Positions 46,027 through 55,085 are shown, numbered from the stretch's first letter. The stretch is DNA of 64,000 nt from Amycolatopsis iheyensis (GCF_024703995.1 NZ_JAMXQV010000014.1:1-64000); one strand, 5' to 3'. The notes: generated by a model from the letters alone, not told the origin. Numbers and translations are program-made.

Positions 46027-47012
46027 GGTTCGGCGTCTTCCTGGTCAGCGGCCGCTTCCCGGGCCAGTCGGACGGCGACGTCCTGCGCCGATCGGTCCGG
46101 GCCGCCGAGCTGGCCGAAGCAGCCGGCTTCGACGACGTCTGGTTCGCCGAGCACCACTTCCTGCCCTACGGCGTCTGCCCGTCGGCGATCACGCTCGCCG
46201 CGCACGTGCTCGGCCGGACGTCGCGGATCGGGGTCGGGACCGCGGTGAGCGTCCTGTCCACGACGCATCCCGTGGCGCTGGCCGAGCAGTGGGCGCTGCT
46301 CGACGCCGTTTCCGGCGGCCGGCTGCGGCTCGGCGTCGGGCGGGGTGGGCCGTGGCAGGACCTCGAGGTGTTCGGCACCGGGCTGGACCGCTACGAGACC
46401 GGGTTCGAAGAAACCCTCGACGTCTTCCTGAGGGCGGCCACCGGCCGGGTCGGAGCCGAGGGAAGGCACTTCGCCTTCCGGGAGGTGCCGCTGGTGCCGG
46501 CCCCGGAACGGCGGCCGGACGTCGTCGTCGCGTGTGGTGGGCCGAAGTCCGACGCGGTGCGCCAAGCGGCCGCGCGAAACCTGCCACTGCTGCTCGGCCT
46601 GCACGCCGGCGACGAGGAGAAGGCCGCCACCGTCGCGGCCTACGGGAAGCCCGCGAACCACGTCTCGACCGTGCTCTGCCAGGTCGGCGACGTCGACGTC
46701 GTCCGCGAAGCACTGCCGGGCTGGCTGAAGGACGGGCTCGGCGCGCACGTCACGGTCGACGGGCGACCCGGGCCGGCGCGGGACCCGGGGGAGTACACCG
46801 AACAGCTCTGCGCGATCCACCCGGTCGGCACCGCGGCCCACTGCGTCCGGACCCTGGGAACGAGCCTCCGGCGCACCGGCGTCGGCCACGTGCTGATGCT
46901 CGTGGAGGCGTCCGGTACGCCGGAGGGGACGTACGAGAACATCGCGCGGATCGGCGCCGAGGTGCTGCCCGCGCTGCGGGCTAGCAGTCCCGCAGCTCCG
47001 GGCTCTGGTTGA
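46023..47012 (+). CDS. LLM-class flavin-dependent oxidoreductase
   Basis: Luciferase-like monooxygenase family, 329 residues, TIM barrel: AAELAEAAGFDDVWFAEHHF, GRTSRIGVGTAVSVLSTTHPVALAEQ and the VSGGRLRLGVGRGGPW segment that binds FMN or F420. In actinobacteria many members use F420; the cofactor here is not decided. It starts with TTG 46023 overlapping the phosphatase stop. The 3' end overlaps the convergent SCO5389-family gene by 32 bp. Confidence 0.88.
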   Translation: MRFGVFLVSGRFPGQSDGDVLRRSVRAAELAEAAGFDDVWFAEHHFLPYGVCPSAITLAAHVLGRTSRIGVGTAVSVLSTTHPVALAEQWALLDAVSGGRLRLGVGRGGPWQDLEVFGTGLDRYETGFEETLDVFLRAATGRVGAEGRHFAFREVPLVPAPERRPDVVVACGGPKSDAVRQAAARNLPLLLGLHAGDEEKAATVAAYGKPANHVSTVLCQVGDVDVVREALPGWLKDGLGAHVTVDGRPGPARDPGEYTEQLCAIHPVGTAAHCVRTLGTSLRRTGVGHVLMLVEASGTPEGTYENIARIGAEVLPALRASSPAAPGSG

Positions 47013-47373
47013 GCAGCTGGCCGCGCGGCGAAACGAACGCGCGGTAGCGGTCGCCGTCGAGCTCGGAGTTCTTGAACACGGCGACCCGGTGGCAGTTCTG
47101 GAAGGCCAGCTTGACGCCGAAGTGGCGCTCGAGGCCGCCGCGGATCGCGTCCGAGGCCAGGGCCCGCAGCAACTGGCCGCGGGCGGCCTCGCTCGGGGGC
47201 GGCGTCTCGTTGTCGGCGAAGCCGTCGGCCGCGCCCTCGGCGTCGGCGATGACGCCGGTGATGACCTCCCAGGCGTAGGGCAGGGATTCCTTGACGCAGG
47301 TGACGAACTCGGCGTCGGTGACCTCGCCGCGCTCGGCCTTCTCCAGCAGCGCGGGTGACACGTCCAGGGACAT
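46981..47373 (-). CDS. SCO5389 family protein
   Basis: Soluble protein of 130 residues beginning SLDVSPALLEKAERGEV and ending QLLNQSPELRDC, with the highly conserved SDAIRGGLERHFGVKLAFQNCHRVAVF. I recognise the actinobacterial SCO5389 family; the function is unknown. ATG 47373. Confidence 0.88.
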   Translation of the reverse strand: MSLDVSPALLEKAERGEVTDAEFVTCVKESLPYAWEVITGVIADAEGAADGFADNETPPPSEAARGQLLRALASDAIRGGLERHFGVKLAFQNCHRVAVFKNSELDGDRYRAFVSPRGQLLNQSPELRDC

Positions 47374-47465
47374 CGAACCTCCAGTTTGAGCAGGGCCACC
47401 CTCTTGGCTACCGGCCGGGTGTCCGGGCCACAAGAGAAAACGATGATCATCACCAATATGGCGGA

Positions 47466-48200
47466 TCACTCCCAGCGGAAGAGCTTCGCCGCCAGCGCCG
47501 TCCCGATCACCGCGAAGCCCGCGAGCACGAGCAGCTGCAGCGGCTGCACGCCCGAGCCGGTCCAGGTGTCCTGCAGCGGCTGGGTGCCCGGCGGCAGGTA
47601 GTCGCCGATTCGCTGCAGGACCGCAGGCATCAGCGGCCGCGGCAGGTACACGCCGCCGAAGAACATCGTCGGGACGAACGCGACCAGTGCGAACGCGCCG
47701 GCCGACTTCGCCGTCCGGGCGACCGACGCCGCCAGCAGGCCGAACGAGAACATCGAGACCGTGCCGAGCAGCAGCGTCAGCAGGAACAGCAGCGGGTGCT
47801 TCGGCATCGGGACGTCGTAGACCGCGTTGGCCACGCCCAGCGTCACGCCGATGCCCGCCAGCGCGACGACGACGTGGATCAGCAGCTGCGCGCCCAGCAG
47901 GTTCGCCGGGTGCACCGGGGTCGTGGCCAGCCGGCGCAGGACGCCCTGCTCGCGGTAGGTCGCGACGGCCGCCGGGATCGACTGCAGCGCCAGCATCGCG
48001 AGGCTGACGACGATCACCGACGGCACCCAGGCGTCGATGAACCGGGCGCCGCCGGTCTTGTCACTGGGCTCGGTCATGCCGGGGATGGCCCCGACCGCCA
48101 GCAGCACCGCGGCCGGCATCAGCAGGCCCGCGATGGCCATGATCGGCGTGCGGAGGAAGAGCTTGGCTTCGGTGGTGGTGATCTTGGCGAAGGTGTTCAC
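47466..48200 (-). CDS. ABC-2 type transporter permease
   Basis: Membrane subunit of 244 residues with six predicted helices. The pattern after helix 2 (YREQGVLRRLATTPVHPANLLGAQLL) is typical of drug/antibiotic exporters of the ABC-2 (DrrB/YadH) type, as is FGGVYLPRPLMPAVLQRIGDYLPP. GTG 48200 overlaps the stop of the ATPase gene by 4 bp. With that gene it forms an efflux pump, divergent from a two-component system that may control it. Confidence 0.92.
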   Translation of the reverse strand: MNTFAKITTTEAKLFLRTPIMAIAGLLMPAAVLLAVGAIPGMTEPSDKTGGARFIDAWVPSVIVVSLAMLALQSIPAAVATYREQGVLRRLATTPVHPANLLGAQLLIHVVVALAGIGVTLGVANAVYDVPMPKHPLLFLLTLLLGTVSMFSFGLLAASVARTAKSAGAFALVAFVPTMFFGGVYLPRPLMPAVLQRIGDYLPPGTQPLQDTWTGSGVQPLQLLVLAGFAVIGTALAAKLFRWE

Positions 48201-48910
48201 AGCGTGCTCCTCGTGAGCGAGACGAACGCGTCGTCCAGAGTGGCGGCGTCGACGGACTGGCGGAGCTCGGCGGGGGTGCCGGTGGCGACCACGCGCCCGG
48301 CGTCGAAGATCGCGACGCGGTCGCACAGCCGCTCGGCCTCGTCCATGAAGTGGGTGACCAGCAGGACCGTGACGCCGGTGGCGCGCACGCCCTCGACCAG
48401 CTGCCACGTTTCGCGGCGGGCGTGCGGGTCGAGCCCGGTGGTCAGCTCGTCGAGGATGGCCAGCTCGGGGTTGCCGACCAGCGCCAGCGCGATCGACACG
48501 CGCTGCTTCTGGCCGCCGGAGAGCTTCCCGAAGTAGCTGCGGGCGTGGTCGCGGAGGTCGAGCCGGTCGAGCAGGCCGTCGACGTCGGCGGGCTCGGGGT
48601 AGCAGGAGGCGAACAGCTCCAGCGCCTCCCGCACCCGCAGCTTCGCCGGCAGCCGGCTCTCCTGCAGCTGGACGCCGACGCGGCGGGTCAGCGCGACCCG
48701 GTCGGTGGCCGGGTCGAGGCCGAGCACGGAGATCGTGCCGCCGTCGGCGCGGCGCAGGCCCTGGAGACATTCGACGGTGGTGGTCTTCCCCGCGCCGTTC
48801 GTGCCGAGGATGCCGAAGACTTCGCCGCGCTCGACGGTGAACGAAACGCCGTCGACCGCGACCCGGCTGCCGTAGCTCTTGCGGAGATCGGTGACTTCGA
48901 TGAGTGGCAT
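48197..48910 (-). CDS. ABC transporter ATP-binding protein
   Basis: ATPase of 237 residues: Walker A LGTNGAGKTTTV (about 36-47), Q loop VGVQLQES, signature KLSGGQKQRVSIALAL, Walker B LAILDELTTGLDP and H loop VTHFMDEAE. Domain layout fits DrrA-like export ATPases. Coupled to the permease. Confidence 0.95.
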   Translation of the reverse strand: MPLIEVTDLRKSYGSRVAVDGVSFTVERGEVFGILGTNGAGKTTTVECLQGLRRADGGTISVLGLDPATDRVALTRRVGVQLQESRLPAKLRVREALELFASCYPEPADVDGLLDRLDLRDHARSYFGKLSGGQKQRVSIALALVGNPELAILDELTTGLDPHARRETWQLVEGVRATGVTVLLVTHFMDEAERLCDRVAIFDAGRVVATGTPAELRQSVDAATLDDAFVSLTRSTL

Positions 48911-49080
48911 GGCTACGAAACTACGAAGGTTCGCGGCCGCGCAGAATGACGCTGAATCCCCAGCTCAAGTAGGGTTTTGCTGACACGGGGGTGGGGCTGG
49001 GCCCACCCCGTTCGGGGAGTTTCGGCCAGTGCGCGGACGTGGTCGGTGCGGCGATGATCCCGGGGGAAGGAGGTGCGGTG

Positions 49081-50901
49081 ATGACGTACCTGCGAGCGCT
49101 CGGGCGGGCGGGCGCGCTGGCCGCGTTCGCCTTGCTCAGCTGGGTGGACGTGCTGGTCGAGCTGATCGCGTTCGCGCTGCTGTGCGTCGGGCTGGTCTTC
49201 TTCCTCGGCCCCGCGGTCGAGTGGGCGCGTGGCCGCTCGACGGTCGCGCGGACGCTGGCCGCGCGTTGGTGCGGGGTCGAGATCGAGCCGCCCTACCAGC
49301 CCGAACCGCCGGAGCCGGTGCGCGAGCGCGACGGCTGGTACCGCGACGGCAACCAGCTCTACAAGCGCGCGTTCTGGATCCGCTGGCAGCACCGGCTCAC
49401 GTGGGCGCTGGAGGACCCGGCGGCGGGGCGTGAGTTCACCTGGCAGCTGGTGAACCCGCTGGTCACGCTGCTGTTGCCGGTGGCCGTCCTGCTCGGCGGT
49501 CCCGCCGTGCTGCCCGGTTACGGCCACTGGACGCGCTGGTGGCTCGGCCCCCGGCCGCCCGCCGAGCCGCGCCGGAACTGGTTGCACCGGCACGTCGAAT
49601 CGCTTGGTCACCAGGTCGGGTTGCTGGCGGTTTCCGTGGTGCAGCTGGTCTTCGCGATCGTCCAGCTGGTCGTGATGGTCTTCCTCATGCCGGTGGCCAC
49701 CCCGGTCGTGCTGGCGAACCGGAAGATCACGGACACGCTGCGCCGGGAGATCGGGAACTGGACGGGCGTGTCGATCACGCGACCGTACCTGCCGCCGCCG
49801 GGGTTGCCCGTGCCTCGCCCCGACGGGCTCTACCAGGCTGGTAACCAGCTGTACGAGGAGCCGTTCTGGCCGCTCCAGCACGCCCGCACGCGGTGGGTCT
49901 ACCGGGACCGCGCCACCTGGCGCGACCTCGCCGGCGCCGTGCTCTTCCCACTGGTTTCGGTGGTCCTCGTCCTGCCGACGGTCGCGCTGGTCAGCCGGGG
50001 AGTGGTCGGCCTCGCCGCACTTTGGGTGTGGCGGCCGTTCGTCTCGTCGCCGATCGACTGGTTCCCGCTGCCGGCGGTGTCGACGCACCTCGGCGCGCTC
50101 GCGCAGACCCCCGCCATGCTGGCGATGGTCGTCGCGGGCCTGCTGCCGACGACCTGGCTGGCCCGGCACCAAGCGCGCTTCGCGCGGGTCTGGCTGGGCC
50201 CGACGGAGGCGACCCGGCTCGCCGCCCGCGTCGAACGGCTGAAGCAGACCCGCACCGACGTCACGGTCACCCAAGCGGCGGAGCTGCGGCGGATCGAACG
50301 CGACCTGCACGACGGGATCCAGTCGCGGCTGGTCGCGATAGGGCTGAAGCTCGGCGCGGTCGAGGCGCTGGTGGACACCGACCCGGCCGCGGCGAAACGG
50401 CTCGCGGCCGAGCTGCGGACGGCGTCGTCGGAGGCGTTGACCGAGCTGCGGGTGCTGATCCGCGGCATCCACCCGCCGGTGTTGTCCGAACGCGGGCTGC
50501 TGGACGCCGTGCGAGCGATGGCGCTGGACAGCCCGCTGAAGGCGGAGGTCACCGGCTCGCTGCCGGGCCGCGTCGAGGAGCCGGTGGAGGCGTGCGCGTA
50601 CTTCGCGGTGTCGGAGCTGCTGGGCAACGCGGCGAAGCACGGCTCGAAGCGCGCGTCGATCGAGGTGGGCTTCGAGGACCACCTGCTGACGATCGTGGTG
50701 ACCGACGACGGTCCCGGCGGCGCCGTTCCGGCGCGGGGTTCGGGGCTGCGCGGAATCGAGCGCCGGCTCGGTGGCTTCGACGGTAGGTTGACCCTGACCA
50801 GCCCGATCGGCGGGCCGACCAGGGCGATGGTGGAGATCCCGTGTCAGCTCGACCCAGAACCGTCGTCGCCGAGGACCAGTACCTCCTCCGAGACGGCCTG
50901 A
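49081..50901 (+). CDS. NarL-type sensor histidine kinase with duplicated membrane input
   Basis: Membrane sensor of 606 residues. The dimerisation/phospho-acceptor helix (RRIERDLHDGIQSRLVAIG) has His in the DLHDG motif, and the ATPase region ends with DDGPGGAVPARGSGLRGIERR. The N-terminal 370 residues contain multiple membrane helices and two copies of a soluble segment (GVxIxxPY...DGxYxxGNQLYxxxFW) about 165 residues apart. ATG 49081 has AAGGAGG 7 nt upstream. The response regulator follows, overlapping by 61 bp. Confidence 0.92.
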   Translation: MTYLRALGRAGALAAFALLSWVDVLVELIAFALLCVGLVFFLGPAVEWARGRSTVARTLAARWCGVEIEPPYQPEPPEPVRERDGWYRDGNQLYKRAFWIRWQHRLTWALEDPAAGREFTWQLVNPLVTLLLPVAVLLGGPAVLPGYGHWTRWWLGPRPPAEPRRNWLHRHVESLGHQVGLLAVSVVQLVFAIVQLVVMVFLMPVATPVVLANRKITDTLRREIGNWTGVSITRPYLPPPGLPVPRPDGLYQAGNQLYEEPFWPLQHARTRWVYRDRATWRDLAGAVLFPLVSVVLVLPTVALVSRGVVGLAALWVWRPFVSSPIDWFPLPAVSTHLGALAQTPAMLAMVVAGLLPTTWLARHQARFARVWLGPTEATRLAARVERLKQTRTDVTVTQAAELRRIERDLHDGIQSRLVAIGLKLGAVEALVDTDPAAAKRLAAELRTASSEALTELRVLIRGIHPPVLSERGLLDAVRAMALDSPLKAEVTGSLPGRVEEPVEACAYFAVSELLGNAAKHGSKRASIEVGFEDHLLTIVVTDDGPGGAVPARGSGLRGIERRLGGFDGRLTLTSPIGGPTRAMVEIPCQLDPEPSSPRTSTSSETA

Positions 50902-51495
50902 CGCACCTCCTGGCGGCGCACGGTTTCGACGTCGTCGCGGCGGTCGGCAGCGGCCCGGAACTGGCGGCAGCACTGCGCGAACACCGGCCCGAAGTGTCCA
51001 TTGTGGACGTCCGGATGCCGCCGACGAACACCGACGAAGGGCTGCAGGTTTCGCTGGCCGCCCGCCGCGAAATCCCCGGACTGCCGATTCTCGTGCTGTC
51101 GCAGCACGTCGAGCAGCTCTACGCCCGCGAACTGCTCGCCGACGGCACCGGCGCGATCGGGCTACCTGCTGAAGGACCGCGTCTTCAACGCCGACCAGTT
51201 CATCGACGCGGTCCGCCGGGTCGCGGCCGGCGGCACCGTGATGGACCCCGAAGTGATCGCGAAACTCCTGTCCGGCAACGCATCCGACCCGCTCGCCGCG
51301 CTGACCCCGCGCGAACGCGAGGTCCTCGGCCTGATGGCGGAAGGCTGCTCGAACGCGGCGATCGCGGCCCGGCTGCACTTCAGCGAAGGCGCGGTCGGCA
51401 AGCACACGGCGAACATCTTCGCCAAGCTCGGCATCTCGGCTTCGGATGACACGAACCGCCGGGTGCTCGCCGTCCTCGCGTACCTGGGTTCCTAG
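50841..51495 (+). pseudogene. LuxR/NarL-family response regulator, frameshifted
   Basis: The receiver starts normally (TVVAEDQYLLRDGL; phospho-site VDVRMPP; conserved VLSQHVEQLYA) but the frame breaks at GGG 51159-51161: GAIG-LPAEG replaces the expected GAIGYLLKD. Removing one G joins it to the second frame, which encodes YLLKDRVFNADQFIDAV and a complete LuxR helix-turn-helix (LTPREREVLGLMAEG...) ending at TAG 51493-51495. Corrected length about 217 residues. It is either a sequencing error or a recent mutation leaving the kinase without an output. Confidence 0.9.
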
Positions 51496-52847
51496 TCGCG
51501 CGAGACGCGCGTCATCTCTTCGCGCTCCACGACCTTGATGCGCTCACGGCCCGCCGCGAGCCCGAGCGCCTTCTCGTGCGAGTCGAGCTTGCCCCAGCCT
51601 TCCCAGGTGGTGAACGGGATTCCGCGGGCGGCCAGGAAGTCGAGGATCGCGTCGGGCGAGTCGTACTTCGGGGCCTGCAGGGTGTCCGCGTCCGCCAGCA
51701 CGCTCGCGATGGTCTCCGCCGCGTCGCCCTTGGTGTGGCCGATCAGGCCGATCGGGCCACGCTTGATCCAGCCCGTCACGTACACGCCCGGCAGCTGGTT
51801 CTCGTCGAGGTCCAGCACCCGGCCCGCCTGGTTCGGCACCACGCCGTTGACGTGGTCGAACGGGATTTCCGGCAGGTGCGACGAGAGGTAGCCGACCGCG
51901 CGGTACACGGCCTGGACGTCCCAGTCGTGGAACTCGCCCGTGCCGCGGACGTTGCCGTCGCCGGTCAGCTCGGTGCGTTCGGTCCGCAGGCCGGTCACCC
52001 GGCCGTCCTCGCCGGTGATCTCGGTGGGCGAGTGGAAGAAGTGCAGGTGCAGCCGCTTCGGGCGCGAGCCGGGCTCGCGGATCGCCCACTCCTGCAACGT
52101 CTTCACGACCATGTCGATCTGCTTCGACGCGCGCAACGCCGCGATGCTGCCGTCGTCGAACTCGATGTCCTCCGGCGACACGATGACCTCGACGTTCGGC
52201 GAGTGGTCCAGCTCCCGCAGCTCCAGCGGCGTGAACTTCGCCTGCGCCGGCCCACGCCGGCCGAAGACGTGCACGTCGGTGATCGGGCTGGCCTTCAGCC
52301 CCTGGTAGACGTTGTCCGGGATGTCGGTGGTCAGCAGCTCGTCGGCCGTCTTCGCGAGGATGCGCGCGACGTCCAGGGCGACGTTCCCGACGCCGAGGAC
52401 GGCGACCGAGGTCGCGGTCAGCGGCCAGCTGCGCGGCACGTCCGGGTGGCCGTCGTACCAGGACACGAAGTCCGCGGCGCCGTGGCTGCCGTCGAGGTCG
52501 ACGCCCGGGATGTCGAGCGCGCGGTCGGCGGACGCGCCGGTCGAGAAGATCACCGCGTCGTAGAACTCACGCAGCTCGTCGAGCTTGATGTCGGTGCCGT
52601 AGTCGATGTTGCCCAGCAACCGGATGTTCGGCTTGTCGAGCACCTTGTGCAGGGCGGTCACGATGCCCTTGATGCGCGGGTGGTCGGGCGCGACGCCGTA
52701 GCGGATCAACCCGAAGGGCGCCGGCATGCGCTCGAAGAGGTCGATCGTCACGTCGGCGTCGGACTTGTCCAGGATGTCGGCGGCGTAGATACCCGCGGGG
52801 CCAGCGCCCACGACGGCTACGCGAAGAGATCGAGTCACACCCTCCAC
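51492..52847 (-). CDS. fprA: FprA-type NADPH:ferredoxin/adrenodoxin reductase
   Basis: FAD flavoprotein of 451 residues transferring electrons from NADPH to ferredoxin-type acceptors. The FAD site VVGAGPAGIYAADIL is at about 12-26, APFGLIRYGVAPDHPRIK follows, and the NADP site is VLGVGNVALDVARIL; the C-terminal TGWIKRGPIGLIGHTKGDA is diagnostic of the FprA/adrenodoxin reductase group. GTG 52847 or GTG 52838. A probable iron-regulator box begins 2 bp upstream of the start codon. Convergent with the regulator gene. Confidence 0.93.
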   Translation of the reverse strand: MEGVTRSLRVAVVGAGPAGIYAADILDKSDADVTIDLFERMPAPFGLIRYGVAPDHPRIKGIVTALHKVLDKPNIRLLGNIDYGTDIKLDELREFYDAVIFSTGASADRALDIPGVDLDGSHGAADFVSWYDGHPDVPRSWPLTATSVAVLGVGNVALDVARILAKTADELLTTDIPDNVYQGLKASPITDVHVFGRRGPAQAKFTPLELRELDHSPNVEVIVSPEDIEFDDGSIAALRASKQIDMVVKTLQEWAIREPGSRPKRLHLHFFHSPTEITGEDGRVTGLRTERTELTGDGNVRGTGEFHDWDVQAVYRAVGYLSSHLPEIPFDHVNGVVPNQAGRVLDLDENQLPGVYVTGWIKRGPIGLIGHTKGDAAETIASVLADADTLQAPKYDSPDAILDFLAARGIPFTTWEGWGKLDSHEKALGLAAGRERIKVVEREEMTRVSRD

Positions 52848-52848
52848 G

Positions 52849-52867
52849 GTAAGTTAGGGTCACCTAA
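52849..52867 (-). promoter_or_regulatory. Probable IdeR/DmdR iron box
   Basis: The 19-mer GTAAGTTAGGGTCACCTAA matches 16 of 19 bases of the actinobacterial iron box TTAGGTTAGGCTCACCTAA. It is located at the fprA start and 57 bp before the divergent pabA start, so binding would block fprA expression when iron is plentiful. Confidence 0.7.
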
Positions 52868-52923
52868 CAAAAAATGTGATTTGCGGTACGGTCCACCAAG
52901 TGGGAGCCGGTAGGCTCGGCGTC

Positions 52924-53568
52924 ATGCGTGTTCTCGTCGTCGACAACTACGACAGCTTCGTCTACAACCTGGTCCAGTACCTGGCCCAGCTCGGCGCCGA
53001 CTGCACGGTCTGGCGCAACGACGTCGTGGACCTCGACCGCGTGCCCGAGTTCGACGCCGTGCTCGTCTCGCCCGGGCCGGGCACTCCCGAACGCGCAGGT
53101 CAGAGCATCGACGTCATCCGCAAGTGCGCCGAGACGCGCACCCCGATGCTCGGCGTCTGCCTCGGCCACCAGGCCCTCGGCGTCGTCTACGGGGCGACCG
53201 TCGACCGCGCGCCCGAGCTGCTGCACGGCAAGACGAGCCAGGTGCGCCACGAAGGCGCCGGCGTCCTCAAGAACCTGCCCGACGAGTTCACCGCCACCCG
53301 GTACCACTCCTTGACCGTCCTGCCGGAGACCATCTCCGACGCCGTCTTCGAGGTCACCGGGCGCACCGAGTCCGGCATCGTGATGGGCATGCGCCACCGG
53401 GAGCTGCCGCTGGAAGGCGTCCAGTTCCACCCGGAGTCCGTGCTCACCGAGGGCGGCCACCGGATGCTGGCGAACTGGCTGGCGCTGGCCGGCCACCCCG
53501 TCGACCCCGTCCGCGTCGACGAGCTCGAGCGGGCGACCAAGGCGCTCCAGAAGGCCGCTGTTGCGTGA
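52924..53568 (+). CDS. pabA: Glutamine amidotransferase, anthranilate/aminodeoxychorismate synthase component II
   Basis: Class I glutamine amidotransferase of 214 residues supplying ammonia for anthranilate or p-aminobenzoate synthesis. Catalytic Cys in GVCLGHQ, His and Glu in GVQFHPES, and the NYDSFVYNL start. This locus beside pknB is annotated trpG in M. tuberculosis (Rv0013), but such stand-alone copies often serve folate (PabA) or both. ATG 52924. Its stop overlaps the ABC ATPase start. Confidence 0.92.
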   Translation: MRVLVVDNYDSFVYNLVQYLAQLGADCTVWRNDVVDLDRVPEFDAVLVSPGPGTPERAGQSIDVIRKCAETRTPMLGVCLGHQALGVVYGATVDRAPELLHGKTSQVRHEGAGVLKNLPDEFTATRYHSLTVLPETISDAVFEVTGRTESGIVMGMRHRELPLEGVQFHPESVLTEGGHRMLANWLALAGHPVDPVRVDELERATKALQKAAVA

Positions 53569-54356
53569 TCCGGCTCGAGGGGGTCGGCAAGTGGTACGGA
53601 CGGGGTGACTTCGTCCTGCACGACGTCGACCTCCGCGTCGAGCCCGGGCACGTCGTGGGCGTGCTCGGCAGCAACGGCTCCGGGAAGTCGACCTTGCTGC
53701 GGATCATGGCCGGCGTCTCGCACGCCACCACCGGCACCGTCACCGGCACCCCGCGGATCGGCTACCTGCCCGACCGCTTCCCGGCCGGGCAGCGGATGGG
53801 CGCCCGCGCCTACCTGCGGCACATGGCCCGCATCCACGGGCTCACCGACCTGTCGGTGATCGACCCGCTGCTCGAGCGGCTCGCGCTCGTCGGCGGGCCG
53901 ACCGCGCCGCTGCGCACGCTGTCCAAGGGCAACGCGCAGAAAGTCGGCCTCGCGCAGGCCGTCATGGTGCGGCCCGACCTGCTGATCCTCGACGAGCCGT
54001 GGTCCGGGCTCGACGTCGGCACGCACGCGATCCTGGGTGAGCTCGTCGCCGAGACGCGGGCGCGCGGGGCGAGCGTGGTGTTCACCGACCACCGGCCGCA
54101 GGTGGTGCACGACCACGCCGACGTCGTGCACCTCATGACCGACGGCCGGCTCACGGCCGAGAGCGCCGAGCCGACCACGCGGATCGTGCTCCGCGGGCGC
54201 GGCACCGACTGGGCGGACGAACCCGGCGTGCGGCACGCGGTCGTCGAAGGCGCGCAGTTCGTGCTCACCGTCGAAGTCGCGAGCGTGGACGCGGTGCTGC
54301 TGCGGGCGTTGAAGGACGGCTGGTCGGTGCGGGAGGTGGCGCCGTGCTCGCCATGA
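53565..54356 (+). CDS. ABC transporter ATP-binding protein
   Basis: ATPase of 263 residues: Walker A VLGSNGSGKSTLL (about 34-46), signature LSKGNAQKVGLAQAV (degenerate LSxGxxQ), Walker B LLILDEPWSGLD and H loop VFTDHRPQV. GTG 53565 overlaps the pabA TGA. The next gene encodes a six-helix membrane protein, giving a probable ABC pair of unknown cargo. Confidence 0.92.
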   Translation: MIRLEGVGKWYGRGDFVLHDVDLRVEPGHVVGVLGSNGSGKSTLLRIMAGVSHATTGTVTGTPRIGYLPDRFPAGQRMGARAYLRHMARIHGLTDLSVIDPLLERLALVGGPTAPLRTLSKGNAQKVGLAQAVMVRPDLLILDEPWSGLDVGTHAILGELVAETRARGASVVFTDHRPQVVHDHADVVHLMTDGRLTAESAEPTTRIVLRGRGTDWADEPGVRHAVVEGAQFVLTVEVASVDAVLLRALKDGWSVREVAPCSP

Positions 54357-54985
54357 CCCGGTACTACCTGGCGCTGCTCGGGCATTCCCAGCGGTACCTG
54401 CCGGCGTTGCTGGCCTACCTCGCGCTGTGCGTGATCCTCTACGCCGACCCGCACTCGCCGCCGCTGCCGCTGTTCGGCGTGAGCGCCGGCGGGCTCCTGG
54501 TCGTCTCGTGCTGGCTGACCATCGCGTTGCTCGACATCGAGGACCCGGTGCAGCGGCTGGTCACCCTGAGCCACGCGCGCCAGTGGCGGCGGATGATCAC
54601 CGGTGCGATCTTCACCGTGCTGGCCTGCTCGCTGGTCCTGACGGTGATCACCGAGGCGTGGTCGGCGCTCAAGTCGTTCAAGGTCCAGCCGGCCGCGCTG
54701 GGCATCGGGCTGCTCGCTCACATCGCGTGCGCGCTGCTGGGCATCGCGATCGCGTTGCCGTGTTCGCGGCTGCTGGTGCACCGGATCGGCTGGACGGTGC
54801 TCGCTGCCGTGCTCACCCTGGTCGTCGTCCTGCTGGCGAAGATCCCGCTGGTCCACCCGCTGCTGCACGCCCTGACCGACGAAGAGCCGGTCGGCGGCCC
54901 GCTGGTGCTGGCCGTCGTGACGTCGGTGGTGGTGCTCGCCGCGAGCTTCCTGGTCGTGTCGACGCTCGTCCGCCGCCGGTCCTGA
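54344..54985 (+). CDS. Six-helix membrane protein, probable ABC permease partner
   Basis: Protein of 213 residues (from GTG 54344; 210 from ATG 54353, which overlaps the ATPase stop as ATGA). Six predicted membrane helices, with a conserved-looking cytoplasmic LVTLSHARQWRRMITGA between helices 2 and 3. No strong family match recognised; the permease role is inferred from coupling to the ATPase gene. Confidence 0.8.
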   Translation: MLAMTRYYLALLGHSQRYLPALLAYLALCVILYADPHSPPLPLFGVSAGGLLVVSCWLTIALLDIEDPVQRLVTLSHARQWRRMITGAIFTVLACSLVLTVITEAWSALKSFKVQPAALGIGLLAHIACALLGIAIALPCSRLLVHRIGWTVLAAVLTLVVVLLAKIPLVHPLLHALTDEEPVGGPLVLAVVTSVVVLAASFLVVSTLVRRRS

Positions 54986-55085
54986 CTGCAAATTGCAGAT
55001 TTCAATTTCCAACGCGGACTTCCAGCGGGACCGCCCGGACGGCTAAGGTTCGGGTCCTCTCCGGTTCCGGGTGAAGGGAGCACGG

